Below, piece after piece: positions 48,966 to 61,043 of a stretch of DNA of 64,000 nucleotides (position 1 is its first letter; every line of letters starts with the position of its first letter). Origin of the DNA: Neurospora intermedia (lineage: Eukaryota; Ascomycota; Sordariomycetes; Sordariales; Sordariaceae); assembly GCA_037102815.1 (NCBI GenBank), contig BTPP01000001.1, positions 4,551,001-4,615,000 of the forward strand. The letters are read 5' to 3'. A model generated the notes under the pieces. The model was given only the letters and a program-made list of their open reading frames with translations. It was not told the origin of the DNA and did not search any database. The position numbers and the translations under genes were made by a program.

Positions 48966-51900
48966 TATGTACTTGTACTCGGTACGGTACCGCTGCCTTT
49001 CTGGTGATCGGTGAGAACAGTCACCTCAACACTTTAGTCGAGACGTACCCGATACTTACCATGCCATTACAAGATCTGCCTAATTCTATTTGCACAGCAA
49101 CCTACAGAGCCGACGTCGCAAGTACACCGCGAAGATCCTCTAGAGTTGGAACCTCGAGGGTCACGACAAGGGCGGACGTGAACGTTGGGACGCTATCGTC
49201 CGTGACAGCATCTTGACGTTTGAGCTGCTGCCTCGACGCCGTATTTCTGCTAAGCCTCCGAAGATCAACAGAAAGTCCCAGTGTGAGACTGCAGGGTGGA
49301 CAAGGCAACGGACGGTGTGGAAGTGAGGACGACTGCGCTACTGCGTAGCGATGGGGCATGTCCATTGAGAGCACCTTGACCCTGCTTAGGTACCTTTGGG
49401 GTTTATCGACTCCATTTGATTGCCATCCCCTGGCCAAAGAAGAATCTGGGGTGAACAGGGATTTACTCGTCAAATCCAATGTATTGTAATGGATTCGCCA
49501 ATCATCATGGCCATCGTGAGCGAGAATCCACGGCATCCACTAGCCCCATCATCCGGTCCGGCCGACGAATCGCAGCGCTCTCGTAGCGGTCGCAAGAGAC
49601 CCACCGGCTTCTATTTCTACACAGCAGCACACCTCCACCTGGCTCACAAAGAGGGTTGTGGTCGGATTTCAAGCGAGATCCGGGTCTCCTCGGCGCCTCC
49701 TGGTATGAATGGGGCCACAGGGCTACCATCAAGGGACGCCATTGTTTTTTTTGTGTTTGTTGGGACGGCGACGTGTGAGGGCTGGCGGGCGTTTTTGATG
49801 GCATCATGGCTGGCCTAGACCCTGTTGTCTTAAGCTGCATGGATCGTCAGGTCATGGCAGTTGTTGGAATTAGCCACTAACGAGAATACTGACCTGCTTG
49901 CGACCCAGAGACTAGCGAGGCCAAGTTCAAGATCATCCCGATCGGGCTGGGCACCAAGCAGTTTTGCTTACCGAAACCCTGAGCGAAATTGAAAGCTGCA
50001 CCGTCATACGGCCTCTGCTGCGATACCACGGGACGATACCCTTCGTGGTTAGGACTCTCAGGAACAAGACGGAGACCTCGCCGAACAGCCTCCTCTTTGA
50101 GTTGCGGCTTCGGTCGAGAACCCATTTGTACATACATGGGCACCGATGGCTCGGATTAGGGATTAACCTCATCGAGGCCAAGCGAGACTTGGTTCATGGG
50201 CCGCGTGACGCTGGATGGGGGCATTGAAACCTTAAAGAGACAGGGAACTCCTCGTGAATAGGATCATGGCAACCATGGTCTTTATGTCTTGGGATCAGCA
50301 GCCCTCTTCGCCTTGCATAGTCGAGGACGTTGTAGTTTGGCAAAGATATTCCGATGTTGAAACCATAATATGTAATAGGGACTAGGCGGCCAACTAACAG
50401 TGTCCGTTGTCTTGGGTGTCAATGTGTGCGGCGGAAGAGGCGCGCATGCACTTACGCAGTGTTGAGCATCGAAAGGAGCGTTTCGGATTGGCTCCGGGAC
50501 GCTGAATGGTTTCCACACCGTCACCCAACCCAGATTCTCATAACTTGAGGGTCATTTGACTCAGCTACCAGGCGCAACACAAAGCCTCTTTCCTGCGGGA
50601 TACTTCCATATCAAAAAAGCACCGAATGTACGGTGTATTAACGGACCTCTAAATAAACACCTTCTGGAGACATGAACAACCTACTCCACTAAAAGGGGTC
50701 GCTGACGACGACGTGGACGGGTTGCGATCAATTCAAACTGCCCAGGGCTGGCCCACCGGTGGATCGTCAAGTGTGCTGGGTCAACTACGGTAATAGGGTC
50801 ATTGAAACACACACAAGTCAAGACGGAAACCAAAGAAATTTCGGTGAGCCATAGCTATGGTCAGAAAATATGGAGAAAAGTGTCCGATCTTCGACGGTCA
50901 CCGGTCTGCGTGGTGGTGGTTCACTTCGCTCTTATAAAAAGACGCGAGCAATGATGCATTAGGGGAAACCTAGGTACCGATGTACACAGTACATGGATGT
51001 ATGTACGTGTCACAGTACGCTCTGTATGGCTGTCACAGTCGCACACGACGGAACCTCCAAAGGATAAAACAGTGCTGTGAGATGGGGCCGGTCGTCTCCA
51101 CACAGTAGATAGAGCCCGGTAAGAACACGACCTGGAACGGCGGGGCCGTACTGCATACTAGTCTAGTCCAATGATTCCATTTCTGATTGGTTGAATGCTG
51201 CAGCAGGATCATTTTGTTCCACCAACCTTCCGTCTCTTTCAACCAAATCTGGAGTTGGTCTTCCCCGCATTTTGGTTGGGCAATGCCAAGAACGAACTCC
51301 AAGCGATGGGTTCCTCTCCTTTTCGCTCTCAATCGGGCAGTTAGTATATATCACCACTTTGACGAGTCGGACTCAGGCAAATCCAAGCAAACAACGAATC
51401 TCAAAAGATGGACTATGGCAGTCAGGCGCTTCGTGATTTCACATAATTCTCGACAACCAGGTCTCGGATCTACCCTATGTCGCCCATATACCGTCCGCAA
51501 GTTGGCAGAAACTCCGACCAGAGATCTTGCAGCATAGACAGTAAAACTAAACTCGCGAGCATCACCACCCAATCAGCGCAGTCACATCACTGGCCAGAGC
51601 CCCGGTAACATATCAAGCCGCTCTCCCACCCATCGCCGAAATGCGGGGCAATATGAGATTGTGTGGTGGTCCCAGGCCTTCTGGGCGGAACCATTTGGGC
51701 GACCGGACATGGAAAAAGCTGGTTCAACAACATGCCTCGACATGAACTCGTGGTCATCCTGCGCCAGGAGTATATGTCTGGATAGTGTAGAGCTTGGGAC
51801 AACCATGTTCCTAATCGCTTCATGTAAAATGTTCGTTCTCGTAATTTCTAATGGCTTCCCAGAGCATAAGATCGGCCTCAACACCGCAATCTCCTCAACT

Positions 51901-52187
51901 CTTGGCCTTCAGTTGTCATCGCAGTAGTCTGGATAATTTGCTCAGTGCCTATTCCTCATTCTTCATTGATAGCCGAACATTACGGCGGCATCGTCGATGT
52001 ACGTCTATTTTGAGCTTATGGTTTGGTGTCTACACAATCTCCTAACTAGGCTACAAACCGATCATATCAAAACAAAGTCTCACAAATGAAAATTTCACAA
52101 AGAAACCTTCACGAAGAAACCTCCAGACACTTGGATCAGAGAGCATCACGATGCCTTGCAGTCTCCATTTCAAAAGTGTGTGGTTCG

Positions 52188-53832
52188 TCAACTGAAATCG
52201 TCGGGCTCATTGGACGCCTCTTCGCCAACTAAGTCAGATTCGGCAGTTTCCATCGATCCGAGATATGCCACCACGTTTTCATCAGCCAGTAGTATACGCC
52301 TCTGAATATCATCTTGTCAGTTTTCTTGCATGCCATCGCGTGAGGGGGAGACCCTGGGAGTTTGCGGGGGTGGATTCTCACCTCTTTCTCCAAGTCATCT
52401 ATGACAACTTCTAGAAGATCGGTTTCGATCCTCCTGAGAAGAGAAGCAGCCTGACGACACTCGTCCCTCATCAGGTCAACGTCGCCGATGGGGAGTGAAG
52501 AGAGATCCGCGAAAGACTGCGCTCTTTCAAGCTGCTGCTGCAACCGCTCCTGCACCACAGTGACAACGCGCAACTTGATAAGTGTAGATACCTCATAGTT
52601 CTGGATAAGGGTTTCAAAGTCCCCTATCCGGTCTGTAACGTCCTCCTCTCGCCAGAAAACACGAAGCTGTCGGCCACCCACACTGTCCTGCAGCACCCGG
52701 AACTCCAGGCCATCCTCCTCGTTCACGCACATGAGGTAGGCGAATGGGCTGTTCCATGACACGGCAGAGCTACCCTTGTCGCGAGCCACGAGAACCTTGG
52801 GCAGGTCCTTGAACGCGAAAAGCTTGGCCTTTGCCAACGGGTCGTCCTCAAACGGCTCCAAAGGGAGCACAAGGCTCTCAACAGTCGCTTCCGGATCTAT
52901 AAACCCGTAACTAAACAGCATCTCTGCAGCCGGCTTGGCATCGCCATAGCTGATAGTTACCTCCTCACCAGGTGAAATGCTGCTGTCTGGCCTCGGCAAA
53001 AGGACTACCTCGTCTTTGGCGTTTTCGTCATAGTAAGCCGACGCACGGGTCGAGTGGTTGATCATGTCTATGCATGGCACCATGGACTCCCCCGACTTCG
53101 GCAACTCGAGGACTCGAGACCGGTAAAGCGCATCTAAAAGAATCCAACTGCGCAGAGATGCCGGAGAATTGCCGTCTTCGTATGGCCACAGTATGTCGTT
53201 CCACACCGGAATGCTAGATGCGGCCTCCCGGACCGCATCAAACTCAGCAGTAATGGCCGTCATCTTTGCATTCACGGCTGACTCGAGAGATGTACCCCGG
53301 AGAAGTAGCCGCTCATCTTCTGTCCACAGTGTGGGCACGAGGACCGTTTTAGGTAGGAACTTGATGTACTCGGTCCATGGGTTTGAGACGCCCACTGGAG
53401 CTTGGTGTGTTTTGGAAGCCAGAACCAACTGGACAAGGAGAAATAATAATATATCCCTCCTGGCTGACTGTTGTGTGAGCAAGATAATGTCAGCTAGTTT
53501 CCCCGGACAACGTCAATGGGGAAGGTCGGGAGTTCCCGGATAGAGAGGGGATAGGGGGTTGATCTGTGACAGCTCGCTCATACATGATGTCCAACAGCAC
53601 CCAACAGCTGCTTGAAGTTCTTGTCTTCTTTGGCATATTCATCGACAGCTTGTACGTTGAGAACGAGGCTGTTTGGGACCGCCATAAGAGGAACCTCTGG
53701 TTTGAGCTCTCCATCCCTTACTACGCCAAAGCCTTTCCCTTCGATGTTGGCGACCTTGACATGTGGGAATGTGACGCCGTTGAGCAGAGCCCACGCGGGC
53801 AGTGCCTCGATTGGGAGCCCAGGTTGTGCCAT
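52188..53832 (-). CDS. SET-domain lysine methyltransferase (Rubisco LSMT/RKM-like)
   Basis: Three exons: 53832-53584, 53467-52382 and 52301-52188, all phase 0, giving 482 residues. The split SET domain begins with GKGFGVVRDGEL (residues about 32-43), continues through PYEDGNSPASLRSWILLDALY, and closes with MINHSTRASAYY and GEEVTISYGD, the cofactor- and substrate-binding parts. A helical Rubisco-LSMT substrate-binding region follows. This architecture is typical of enzymes that methylate non-histone targets such as ribosomal proteins or elongation factors. The last exon, which begins RRILLADENVVAYLG, is short but in frame and family-like. The gene starts 817 bp from the divergent GTPase gene. 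Confidence 0.85.
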
Positions 53833-54649
53833 TTTTGTGAAAGACTGCTTGATGTACGACAGGAAGAGAGGTGCATTCCACCCTGCTAAAAAGTAGGTAT
53901 AACTGACAGTTTATAGAGTTTATTCAAGCTCCATCTACGAATCCAATCGTGCATGAGACTGAACCCGCACCGACAGAAGCATCTGCCGTAACAAAAGCAC
54001 CCTGGTCGTAAAGGTCTTGTAAGATGGAGTAATTGTATGTACGACCGTTAAGATAGATAACCCTAACCCAAAACGCCCAGTTAGCAGCTTCCCAATGTTC
54101 GCAACTGCCTTCTGTGAGAGGTACCTTGTCTACCCACTCCGTCGTGCTGCCTGGTCTTGGCTTCAAGTTGTAGTGTACTAGGGATTTGTATTGAACATAA
54201 TACGATATTAATAAGGCATGTAAACTATAACAATGACAATAATGATAACATCAATAACAACAGGAAAACCGACAATGATAGCCACAAAGATACCGTACCA
54301 AGGATTACTTGAACTTCAAGTCAGTTATAGTGACCCAAGAGGGCGGATTGGGGTCTATCCAGCTACAGTAGCGTTTGCGTCCCGTCCAACGCGGGCGATC
54401 GTATCTCTATTTGGTGGGGCTGATAACGAATTTCAATTTCGTCCTCCACAATCACCTGAGAGCTGCAGCTGCCTGCTTGAAGTTGCCTTGAAGTCTTGAA
54501 CAGAGCACGATACATAGGCAGTCAAGACCTTTTTGCCGCATTCAGCAATCACCCTACTAGGCTCAACACCTTCTTGAATCCGGATCATCATAACTTAGCC
54601 CTCCTGGCATATCCGATTACCGCCAATCGAACCAGAGCGAACCCTCCAA
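53833..54649. other. Divergent interval between the SET and GTPase genes
   Basis: This probably contains both promoters. It also holds the minus-strand coding-like fragment described separately. Confidence 0.45.
53924..54187 (-). pseudogene. Orphan coding-like fragment
   Basis: On the minus strand the frame reads through a Trp/Tyr/Cys-bearing sequence (CEHWEAANWAFWVRVIYLNG, then YNYSILQDLYDQGAFVTADA) and ends at a TGA. The composition and codon use look real, and it is open upstream past 54,187 without a clear ATG. It may be the last exon of a small gene or a relic of a gene otherwise lost. It sits in the promoter interval of two divergent genes. I do not recognise the family. Confidence 0.4.
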
Positions 54650-56352
54650 ATGCCCCGAGATCCTTTAATCGGACTGGTCGGCAAACCGAGCGCTGGCAAA
54701 TCCAGCACGCTCAACTCGCTAACAGATGCTTCCTCTAAAGTCGGTGGGTAGTTTCGTGATCTTGTTTACAAAGACAATTACCTTCCCTTCCCTTCGACAT
54801 CTCGGCTGCGAAGATGGACGCTTTACGTCTCATACGAACGGGCTGCTGATACGGCTTGCCACGCGATACAGGAAACTTCCCGTAGGCTTCTTTCCGTCAC
54901 AATCTGCCCATCTTCTGCCTGTCTCTTTCCAGTTTATACACTTGAGACACATCGTCCTGTTTGCTCCCATAAAACGACTGCCATCGTCTACGAATACAAC
55001 CGCAAGCAGACGCAAAGGATGTTGCGCTGACTACAAGGCCTTTTCTTCTACCACAGTTTCACCACCATCGACCCCCAACGAGCGATCGGCTACCTTCAGA
55101 TAGATTGCGCCTGCGCGCGCTACAACGTAAGCGAAAGGTGCAAGCCAAACTACGGTTCTTGCGTCAATGGCAAGCGTAGTGTGCCCATTGAACTGCTCGA
55201 CGTAGCCGGTCTCGTCCCCGGCGCGCATGAGGGCAAAGGGTTGGGCAACAAGTTCCTCGACGACCTGCGACATGCCGACGCCCTGATACACGTTGTCGAC
55301 GCTTCAGGCACAACAGACGCCGAAGGAAAGGTCACGCGTGGGTACGATCCATCCGTGGACATTGCGTGGCTGCGCTCCGAGATCGTGGCCTGGATCAAGG
55401 GAAACCTTTGGGAGAAGTGGGGTTCAATCAAGAGGAGGCATATTGCTGTCAAGGCGACAGCGGTGGAAACGCTCCAGGCACAGTTCAGTGGTTACGGGAG
55501 TACCGCTGCAGTGGTGGCGCGGACGCTGGATAAGCTGGGGCTCAAGGAGCCGTTGGAGGAGTGGTCCGGTACGTTTGCGGCTTCGCTTTAAACACCTTGG
55601 TGGGTATCGTCAGTCCGACTGCGGCGTGGGTGCTAACATTGGTTTCCGACACCCAGAGGAAACCGTCGACCGCGTTGTCAACGCCTTCACCGACGAGAAG
55701 TTCCCAACAGTGATCGCACTCAACAAAATCGACCACCCAGACGCCGACAAGAACATTGCCAAGATCGCCAAGATGCAAGATCCAAACTCCATCGTCCTTT
55801 GTTCTGCGATCTCCGAAATCTTCTTGCGCAAGATGGCGAAGCAAGGGTACATCAAGTACACAGAAGGCAGCGAGTTCGTTGACACGAGGGAAGACCTAAT
55901 AGCCGACGGCGATCCGGACGGCGGAGGCTTGAAAGAGCTGGACGAGAAGAACCGGAACAGGATAGAGAACCTGAAAGATATGGTCCTTTACCGATTTGGC
56001 TCCACGGGCGTCAATCAGGTGCTGTCCAAAGCCGCCGAGATCCTCGGCCTGGTGCCGGTCTTCCCAGTTAGGAATACGACGACGTTTACGTCGGGTGCAA
56101 ATGAGTCGGCGAATAAGGCGGTATTCAGAGATTGCGTGTTGGTCAAGAAGAACTCAACCGTAGCCGACGTGGCCAGGAAGATTATGGGTGATGCGCCGAT
56201 TGCCTACGTCGAAGGTGCGGGCGGCATCCGTGTTGCGGAAGATCAGATTGTTACGGTTGGGAAGAATGATGTGGGTAACCTTTCTGCTTCCATTCCAAAG
56301 GACTTTACTGACCTTTACACAGATCCTATCATTCAGGGTAGGCCGAGCATAA
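54650..56352 (+). CDS. YGR210C-type Obg/YchF-family GTPase
   Basis: Five exons: 54650-54743, 54872-54881, 55057-55568, 55657-56270 and 56323-56352, giving 419 residues. The G1 loop [12 protein letters not shown] is in exon 1. Exon 2 is only 10 nt and, with its neighbours, completes the invariant VGNFPFTTIDP switch I region. G3 is [19 protein letters not shown]4 is NKID, and a TGS-like C-terminal domain ends in ILSFRVGRA from the last 30-nt exon. Relatives of yeast YGR210C bind GTP and are linked to ribosomes or translation, with no settled function. Without the microexon the frame and the switch region are both lost, which is strong support for it. Introns are 128, 175, 88 and 52 bp. Confidence 0.9.
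54872..54881 (+). other. 10-nt microexon of the GTPase gene
   Basis: GAAACTTCCC is flanked by ACAG on the left and GTAGGC on the right. Joined to the neighbouring exons it encodes the Gly-Asn-Phe-Pro of switch I. Confidence 0.85.
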
Positions 56353-57045
56353 ACAGCCAAAAGAGGAAAGTCGCCCAGCTTACAAACCTCGCGAACTGAG
56401 TATATAGATAAAAGGCAATGCGTAAGAGTGTCATGAAAAGCTACCAACAAGAGCGCATGGAGGGACAGCAAAAGGAGCCTTATCCTATGAGAGGCATCCC
56501 ACAAAATCCCTTGGACCAGCTTGTTGCTTGGAGAGCACATAAGAGCACAAGTAACCGGCGTAATAGTACGAATTTGGAGTAGCAGAATGCTCATAACCGC
56601 AAGGCATGCGTTCCTGTTGTCCTTGAGCGCCTATTAACCCCTTGAGCTCCTTCCATTACATAAAACCCCATGTTTCCACCTGCGTTCTCGTAAACCCGTT
56701 CGTTAAACGCCCATCCCTCCCTATCGTAATTAAACTTGTTTCTTCTTCTCTCACTTTCTGAGCTTTTCCTCATGCCTGCAACAAATGCGTGCCGAAATGT
56801 CCGCGTAAATCCCCCAGGGCGCAGCGCGTAATTTCGACAAGGGGTATCATAAGGCGAAAACAAGCGCCGGAACCGTCGGGAAAAGGAATCAACCTATCCA
56901 TGATGGTGTGGTGATGTGCCCACACCACTTGGTTCCCGATGTAACATTTTCTTTTTCCATTTCCTTCTCGTTCACGAACGACGACAAAAAACAAGAAGAT
57001 CAATTAGTTGGTGTTTCTTGTTGTCGTTGTTGTGTCGTTGCTCAT
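56353..57045. other. Convergent interval, GTPase and PMP3 3' ends
   Basis: About 0.7 kb with no gene recognised; the 3' untranslated regions of both neighbours are expected here. Confidence 0.45.
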
Positions 57046-57393
57046 TTAATACTTCAGAATGATGTAAAGAGCGTGGACAATACCGGGAAGGTACTGCAGG
57101 CAATAGTTAGCAAGGGTTCCGATGTGTGCGACAGCTGGAAGGTGAAAGGAAAGTATGAAGGGAAAGGAAAAGCTTACACCCAGAATGGTGAGTAGGATGT
57201 TGATGAAGAGATCGGCACCGCATCCACGTTCGAAGAAAACTCCGAGAGGGGGGAGGATAACGGCAACGATGATCTTGCAGATGTCGCTGAAGAGGATGCA
57301 AATGTCAGCAATGGTGACCCAGAACCAGAGACGCCGCGCTGCGTCAAGCAGGTGGGAATGGCCAGCTGGCTCTTACCTAGCGGTGAAAGCCAT
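57046..57393 (-). CDS. PMP3: PMP3 family plasma-membrane proteolipid
   Basis: Three exons: 57393-57377, 57286-57178 and 57093-57046, giving 57 residues. The protein is two hydrophobic helices joined by a short loop: MAFTASDICKIIVAVILPPL, then the GVFFERGCGADLFINILLT signature of UPF0057/PMP3, and GYLPGIVHALYIILKY at the end. Yeast Pmp3 is a small plasma-membrane protein that limits cation influx and supports membrane potential; homologues respond to salt and cold. Introns of 90 and 84 bp have canonical borders. The small size and two introns keep it from appearing as a long open frame. Confidence 0.93.
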
Positions 57394-60112
57394 TGTGATG
57401 GATTAGTATTGTAAGGTATTAAAGATTGGTATGAGTATCGCGCGTTGATCGAAAAGTTTTCGAGGCTTGCTGGGTGTGAAGGTTGGATGATGCTTTTTGT
57501 TGTTTGCTCGAGCGGGACTGACGTAAAACAGCGGCGAGACAAGCGGGCGGTAGAGAATTATATAGGAACAACATGGGACCTACGGGACAGCCTTGCCAAG
57601 ATGAACTGTGCCTTCCTTGCCAAGATGAACTGTAGAGGTCATCTGTAAACCTGGCGGGGCCCTTACACCTCTGTGCTCTTGCAGGGCAGACGGTCAGGGA
57701 ACAGGGTGCGCTTGGCTGTTTTCGTGGTGGTGGTAGTCTTTTCCTCTACCCAGTCCATTCCTTGCTTTGGCTGCTTGGGGCCGTTTGTGTGTCAGTTCAG
57801 TTCCCTTCCTTCAAGGCCAAGCGGGTAGGCGAGGGAACCTGATGAGATGACGGTTCAACCTTTCGCAAGCTCGCGCGCAAAGCAAGCCATGTACAAGGCG
57901 GTGCACACACGCGATTGGAGAGTCGGCTAGAATACGTCATAAGGTACACACCACTCAGCGACGAACAGGCAAAGGTACCTAAGTACCGCGGTAGACATAG
58001 CACGGTGGTTTGCCGTCTTACTTCACCCAGTTTTGTCAACATCTACCTATGTTAACTCGCAATGCTTCCTTGAGAAGCGAGGAACTGTGCCCGACACGAA
58101 CACACCTGAGAGAGGGCCGCCTAGTCAAGTGCTGGAGCGCTGCTGAACAAGCTGGGGCTTGACTTCGGGACGGGACTCCGAAGTCCTCATGAGTGATCAA
58201 AATGAACCAGGGTAAACACGCGGACATCCCGGCGAAAGAACCACAGGGTCTTGTAGCGCTAACTTGCAAGTACTATGAAACGTAGTGTACACCGCTTTGT
58301 AGTTGATGTTTAGAAGTTTGTTAGCCCGAGACTTGCAAACTCTTTTTCGACAAGGGAGAGGACAAGGGATTGTTCGGCATGTGACTCATTGCCCGCTGGT
58401 GCTGATGCAAACCACCGCGAAAGGAACGAGGCCAAGACCAGCGAGCGAGTATCATGATGTCGCGGCACATGCACCAAGAGACTCGATCCATAGCGGGCAA
58501 CCACGGGCCAGACGCTGCTACTCCAGGACTCTTGCATCGCCAACCTAAAAGTGGTAGAAAGAGCCCTCTGTAGGTAGAGGAGGTATCGCCCTAACGGACC
58601 TTCTAGGGTGAACTGTACCTATAATTTCGACACCGCAGCACAGCCCCAGGCACATGTGGTTCAAGCATCTATGTACCGCTAGAACTCAGGAACAGCACGG
58701 GCAGCCCGTGTTTCGGGTCGTCCAACGGGGCTGGGTAGATCGAAAAGCCGCTTTGCAATGAAAATGCTTGGGACTTTATTCTCATGCTGCCATTCATCAT
58801 GATGCCTATCATGGTTTGCAAACAGTCTTCGAAGTTGTACACTAAACTTGTACTCTACGAATCAAAAGGTCCTAACGTCGACGACATAACCAAGTCTAGT
58901 GAGCCGAACCGTTACAGTCCGCCAGCAGCTTGCCGTCCAGCGCTATCCTCGAGCAGCCAAGCGAAAGCCAAGCATTTGCCAAGATCCCAAGCCAGTGACA
59001 TCACCAGAATGACCCGCACGAAGTGTGGCGCATTAACCATGAAATGAAGGCTTGGAAGGTTCAGCAATGCGCGGACGGCTCACGCCCAGAACGATCTCCG
59101 GTGCCATCAGTGATGATCTTGATTTCACCGCACAATCTAAGCGAAGCGCGATAGTAGTGTACAATCTCAGGTCTCTTTCAAGCGATGCCCAGGGCTCGGC
59201 TCACAGCTGGGCGGCTGCCAAGCAGGCCATACCGGGTATGGCGGAAGTTGTATGGTCATTGGCATTCTGGGCTTCGGATGCGAAGAGAACTTTGGTCGCG
59301 TGAGGTCCTCTGTGTGGGATGTGCGCGATGGACACGATATTGGTCATTGAAGGTTCAACGATTTGAGCATTGAAAACACTACAAAGCAGAGTTGGTGAAC
59401 AGGTAGGAAACTTGATCCCCCTTCCCAACGGGTAAGACCAAGAGCCCATGGCTCCACAACAGAACGGCCCTTCGAAAATATCACATGCCATTACTTGTCG
59501 AGGAAGAAAAGATATGTGTTTGTTTCTTGACTTTGCAAAACAAAAGCGGCCATCAAAAAATTTCAAGCCGAGTGTTCGACGTCGACCGACAGTATGGACC
59601 ACTAAAAGGCAGCCCGATGACTTGATGAGAGGTTGCCATCAAGACATGTGATATCTCAAGATGCCCCAATCAAGGCACGCAAAGAAGTGTGAAATTATGG
59701 CCAGCAGCGTAGGAGACAACTGTGCCTTTCGTCAGATTTGGACCCGAGAACAAGCACGGACGGGATAGGGAAAATCGGAGTTTGATGTGATCGACAGGGC
59801 GGTGGGAACGGAAGACAAAGCTGGCCGGCCTTGATGGGCCGAACTCCCCACTTGTCGCCGATGTGGAGCCCCGTGCACCCGTACGCCAAGCCCCGCCTTC
59901 TGCCTGCCGACGGAGCCCTAAAATTTTGACAGGCCTAGGCCACACATTTTGGTCAAAATTTTCCACCCAGCGCGTTGCGACCTCCACTTCACCACTTCCG
60001 TCCACCAAATCCTCAGAACCCAACAAAAGGCGCAGGATATCCAACCTCTTTGCGTCCTTCTTTCGACTTGTCCTTTGTCAACCCACAAGCACATCTCCAT
60101 CCCGTCGACGCA
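57394..60112. other. Divergent intergenic region, PMP3 to RPL22, 2.7 kb
   Basis: No gene is recognised. It has a 24-bp imperfect duplication near 57,594-57,633 with a repeated TTGCCAAGATGAACTGT word. The part nearest 60,113 is presumably the eL22 promoter and leader. Confidence 0.45.
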
Positions 60113-60694
60113 ATGGCTCCCATCACCGTATGTTCGCCCACATGACCATCGCTTTGCTGTTGGCCCAATCCTCAGCCAATGTGGAATCCCCCCAGCTTTC
60201 ATGTTGGTCTGAGCGACCATGGCGTGAAGCAGTAGGCTAAGTCAAATTGTGTTTTACAGAAGAAGTCTGCTGCCAAGGGCAAGGGCCCCAAGGTCACCAA
60301 GAAGTTCGTTATCAACGCTTCTCAGCCCGCCAGCGACAAGATCTTCGACGTCTCTGCCTTCGAGAAGTTCCTCACCGAGAAGATCAAGGTTGAGGGCCGC
60401 GTCGGCAACCTTGGCGATGCCATCAAGATCTCTCAGGTCGGTGATGGCAAGATTGAGATCGTTGCCCACAACGAGCTCTCTGGCCGCTACCTCAAGTACC
60501 TGTACGTGTTCCCCCCTCGCGACCATCAACAGCCAAACTGGCGCTAACCATTTACCTCGCGACACAGGACCAAGAAGTTCCTCAAGAAGATGCAGCTCCG
60601 TGACTGGCTCCGTGTCGTCTCCACCTCCCGCGGTGTTTACGAGCTCAAGTTCTTCAACGTCGTCAACGACGAGGCTGAGGAGGACGAGGAGTAA
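60113..60694 (+). CDS. RPL22: 60S ribosomal protein eL22
   Basis: Three exons: 60113-60127, 60260-60501 and 60568-60694, giving 127 residues, the normal eL22 length. The 15-nt first exon (MAPIT) is followed by [18 protein letters not shown], the central [14 protein letters not shown], and [14 protein letters not shown], with the acidic C-terminus typical of eL22. The protein is a surface component of the large cytosolic ribosomal subunit. A very short first exon and a 132-bp first intron are common in fungal ribosomal protein genes. Strong C-ending codon bias fits high expression. Confidence 0.96.
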
Positions 60695-61043
60695 ATTTGA
60701 TAACCCAAGGGAAATTCTGGAGATTTGAGGTTATCTGGCAGGGAATACCATATGATGGACGGGTGTGCATTGTGCTTAGCGGGAAACCGGGTTCAATGAA
60801 CAAATGTCAAGTCGCCTCCTTGTGAGGCATGGCGTTCTGGCCAAACCTATATCCGTCTCGCCCATGCGCATGTGACTATGTAAACTCGGTAACATTATCT
60901 CGTGAGCCATCTATAACGCCTCCGTTCTAGGAGTATCATACCCAAATGCCATAAGTAAAGAGACAACCGAACGCCTATGCGCCGCCATAACCTCTCGAGG
61001 TATATCACCCCAACCCAATGTCCGACCTCGGTAGCACACCCGC
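60695..61043. other. Convergent interval, RPL22 and carrier 3' ends
   Basis: About 350 bp between two convergent stop codons; only 3' untranslated sequence is expected. Confidence 0.5.

Larger units (their letters stand above)
48260..52187. other. Gene-free region upstream of acu-15, 3.9 kb
   Basis: No protein-coding gene is recognised. The part nearest acu-15 probably holds its promoter and long leader, with GC-rich words matching the carbon-catabolite repressor site SYGGRG. The rest, to the 3' end of the SET gene, shows nothing I can name. Confidence 0.45.
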
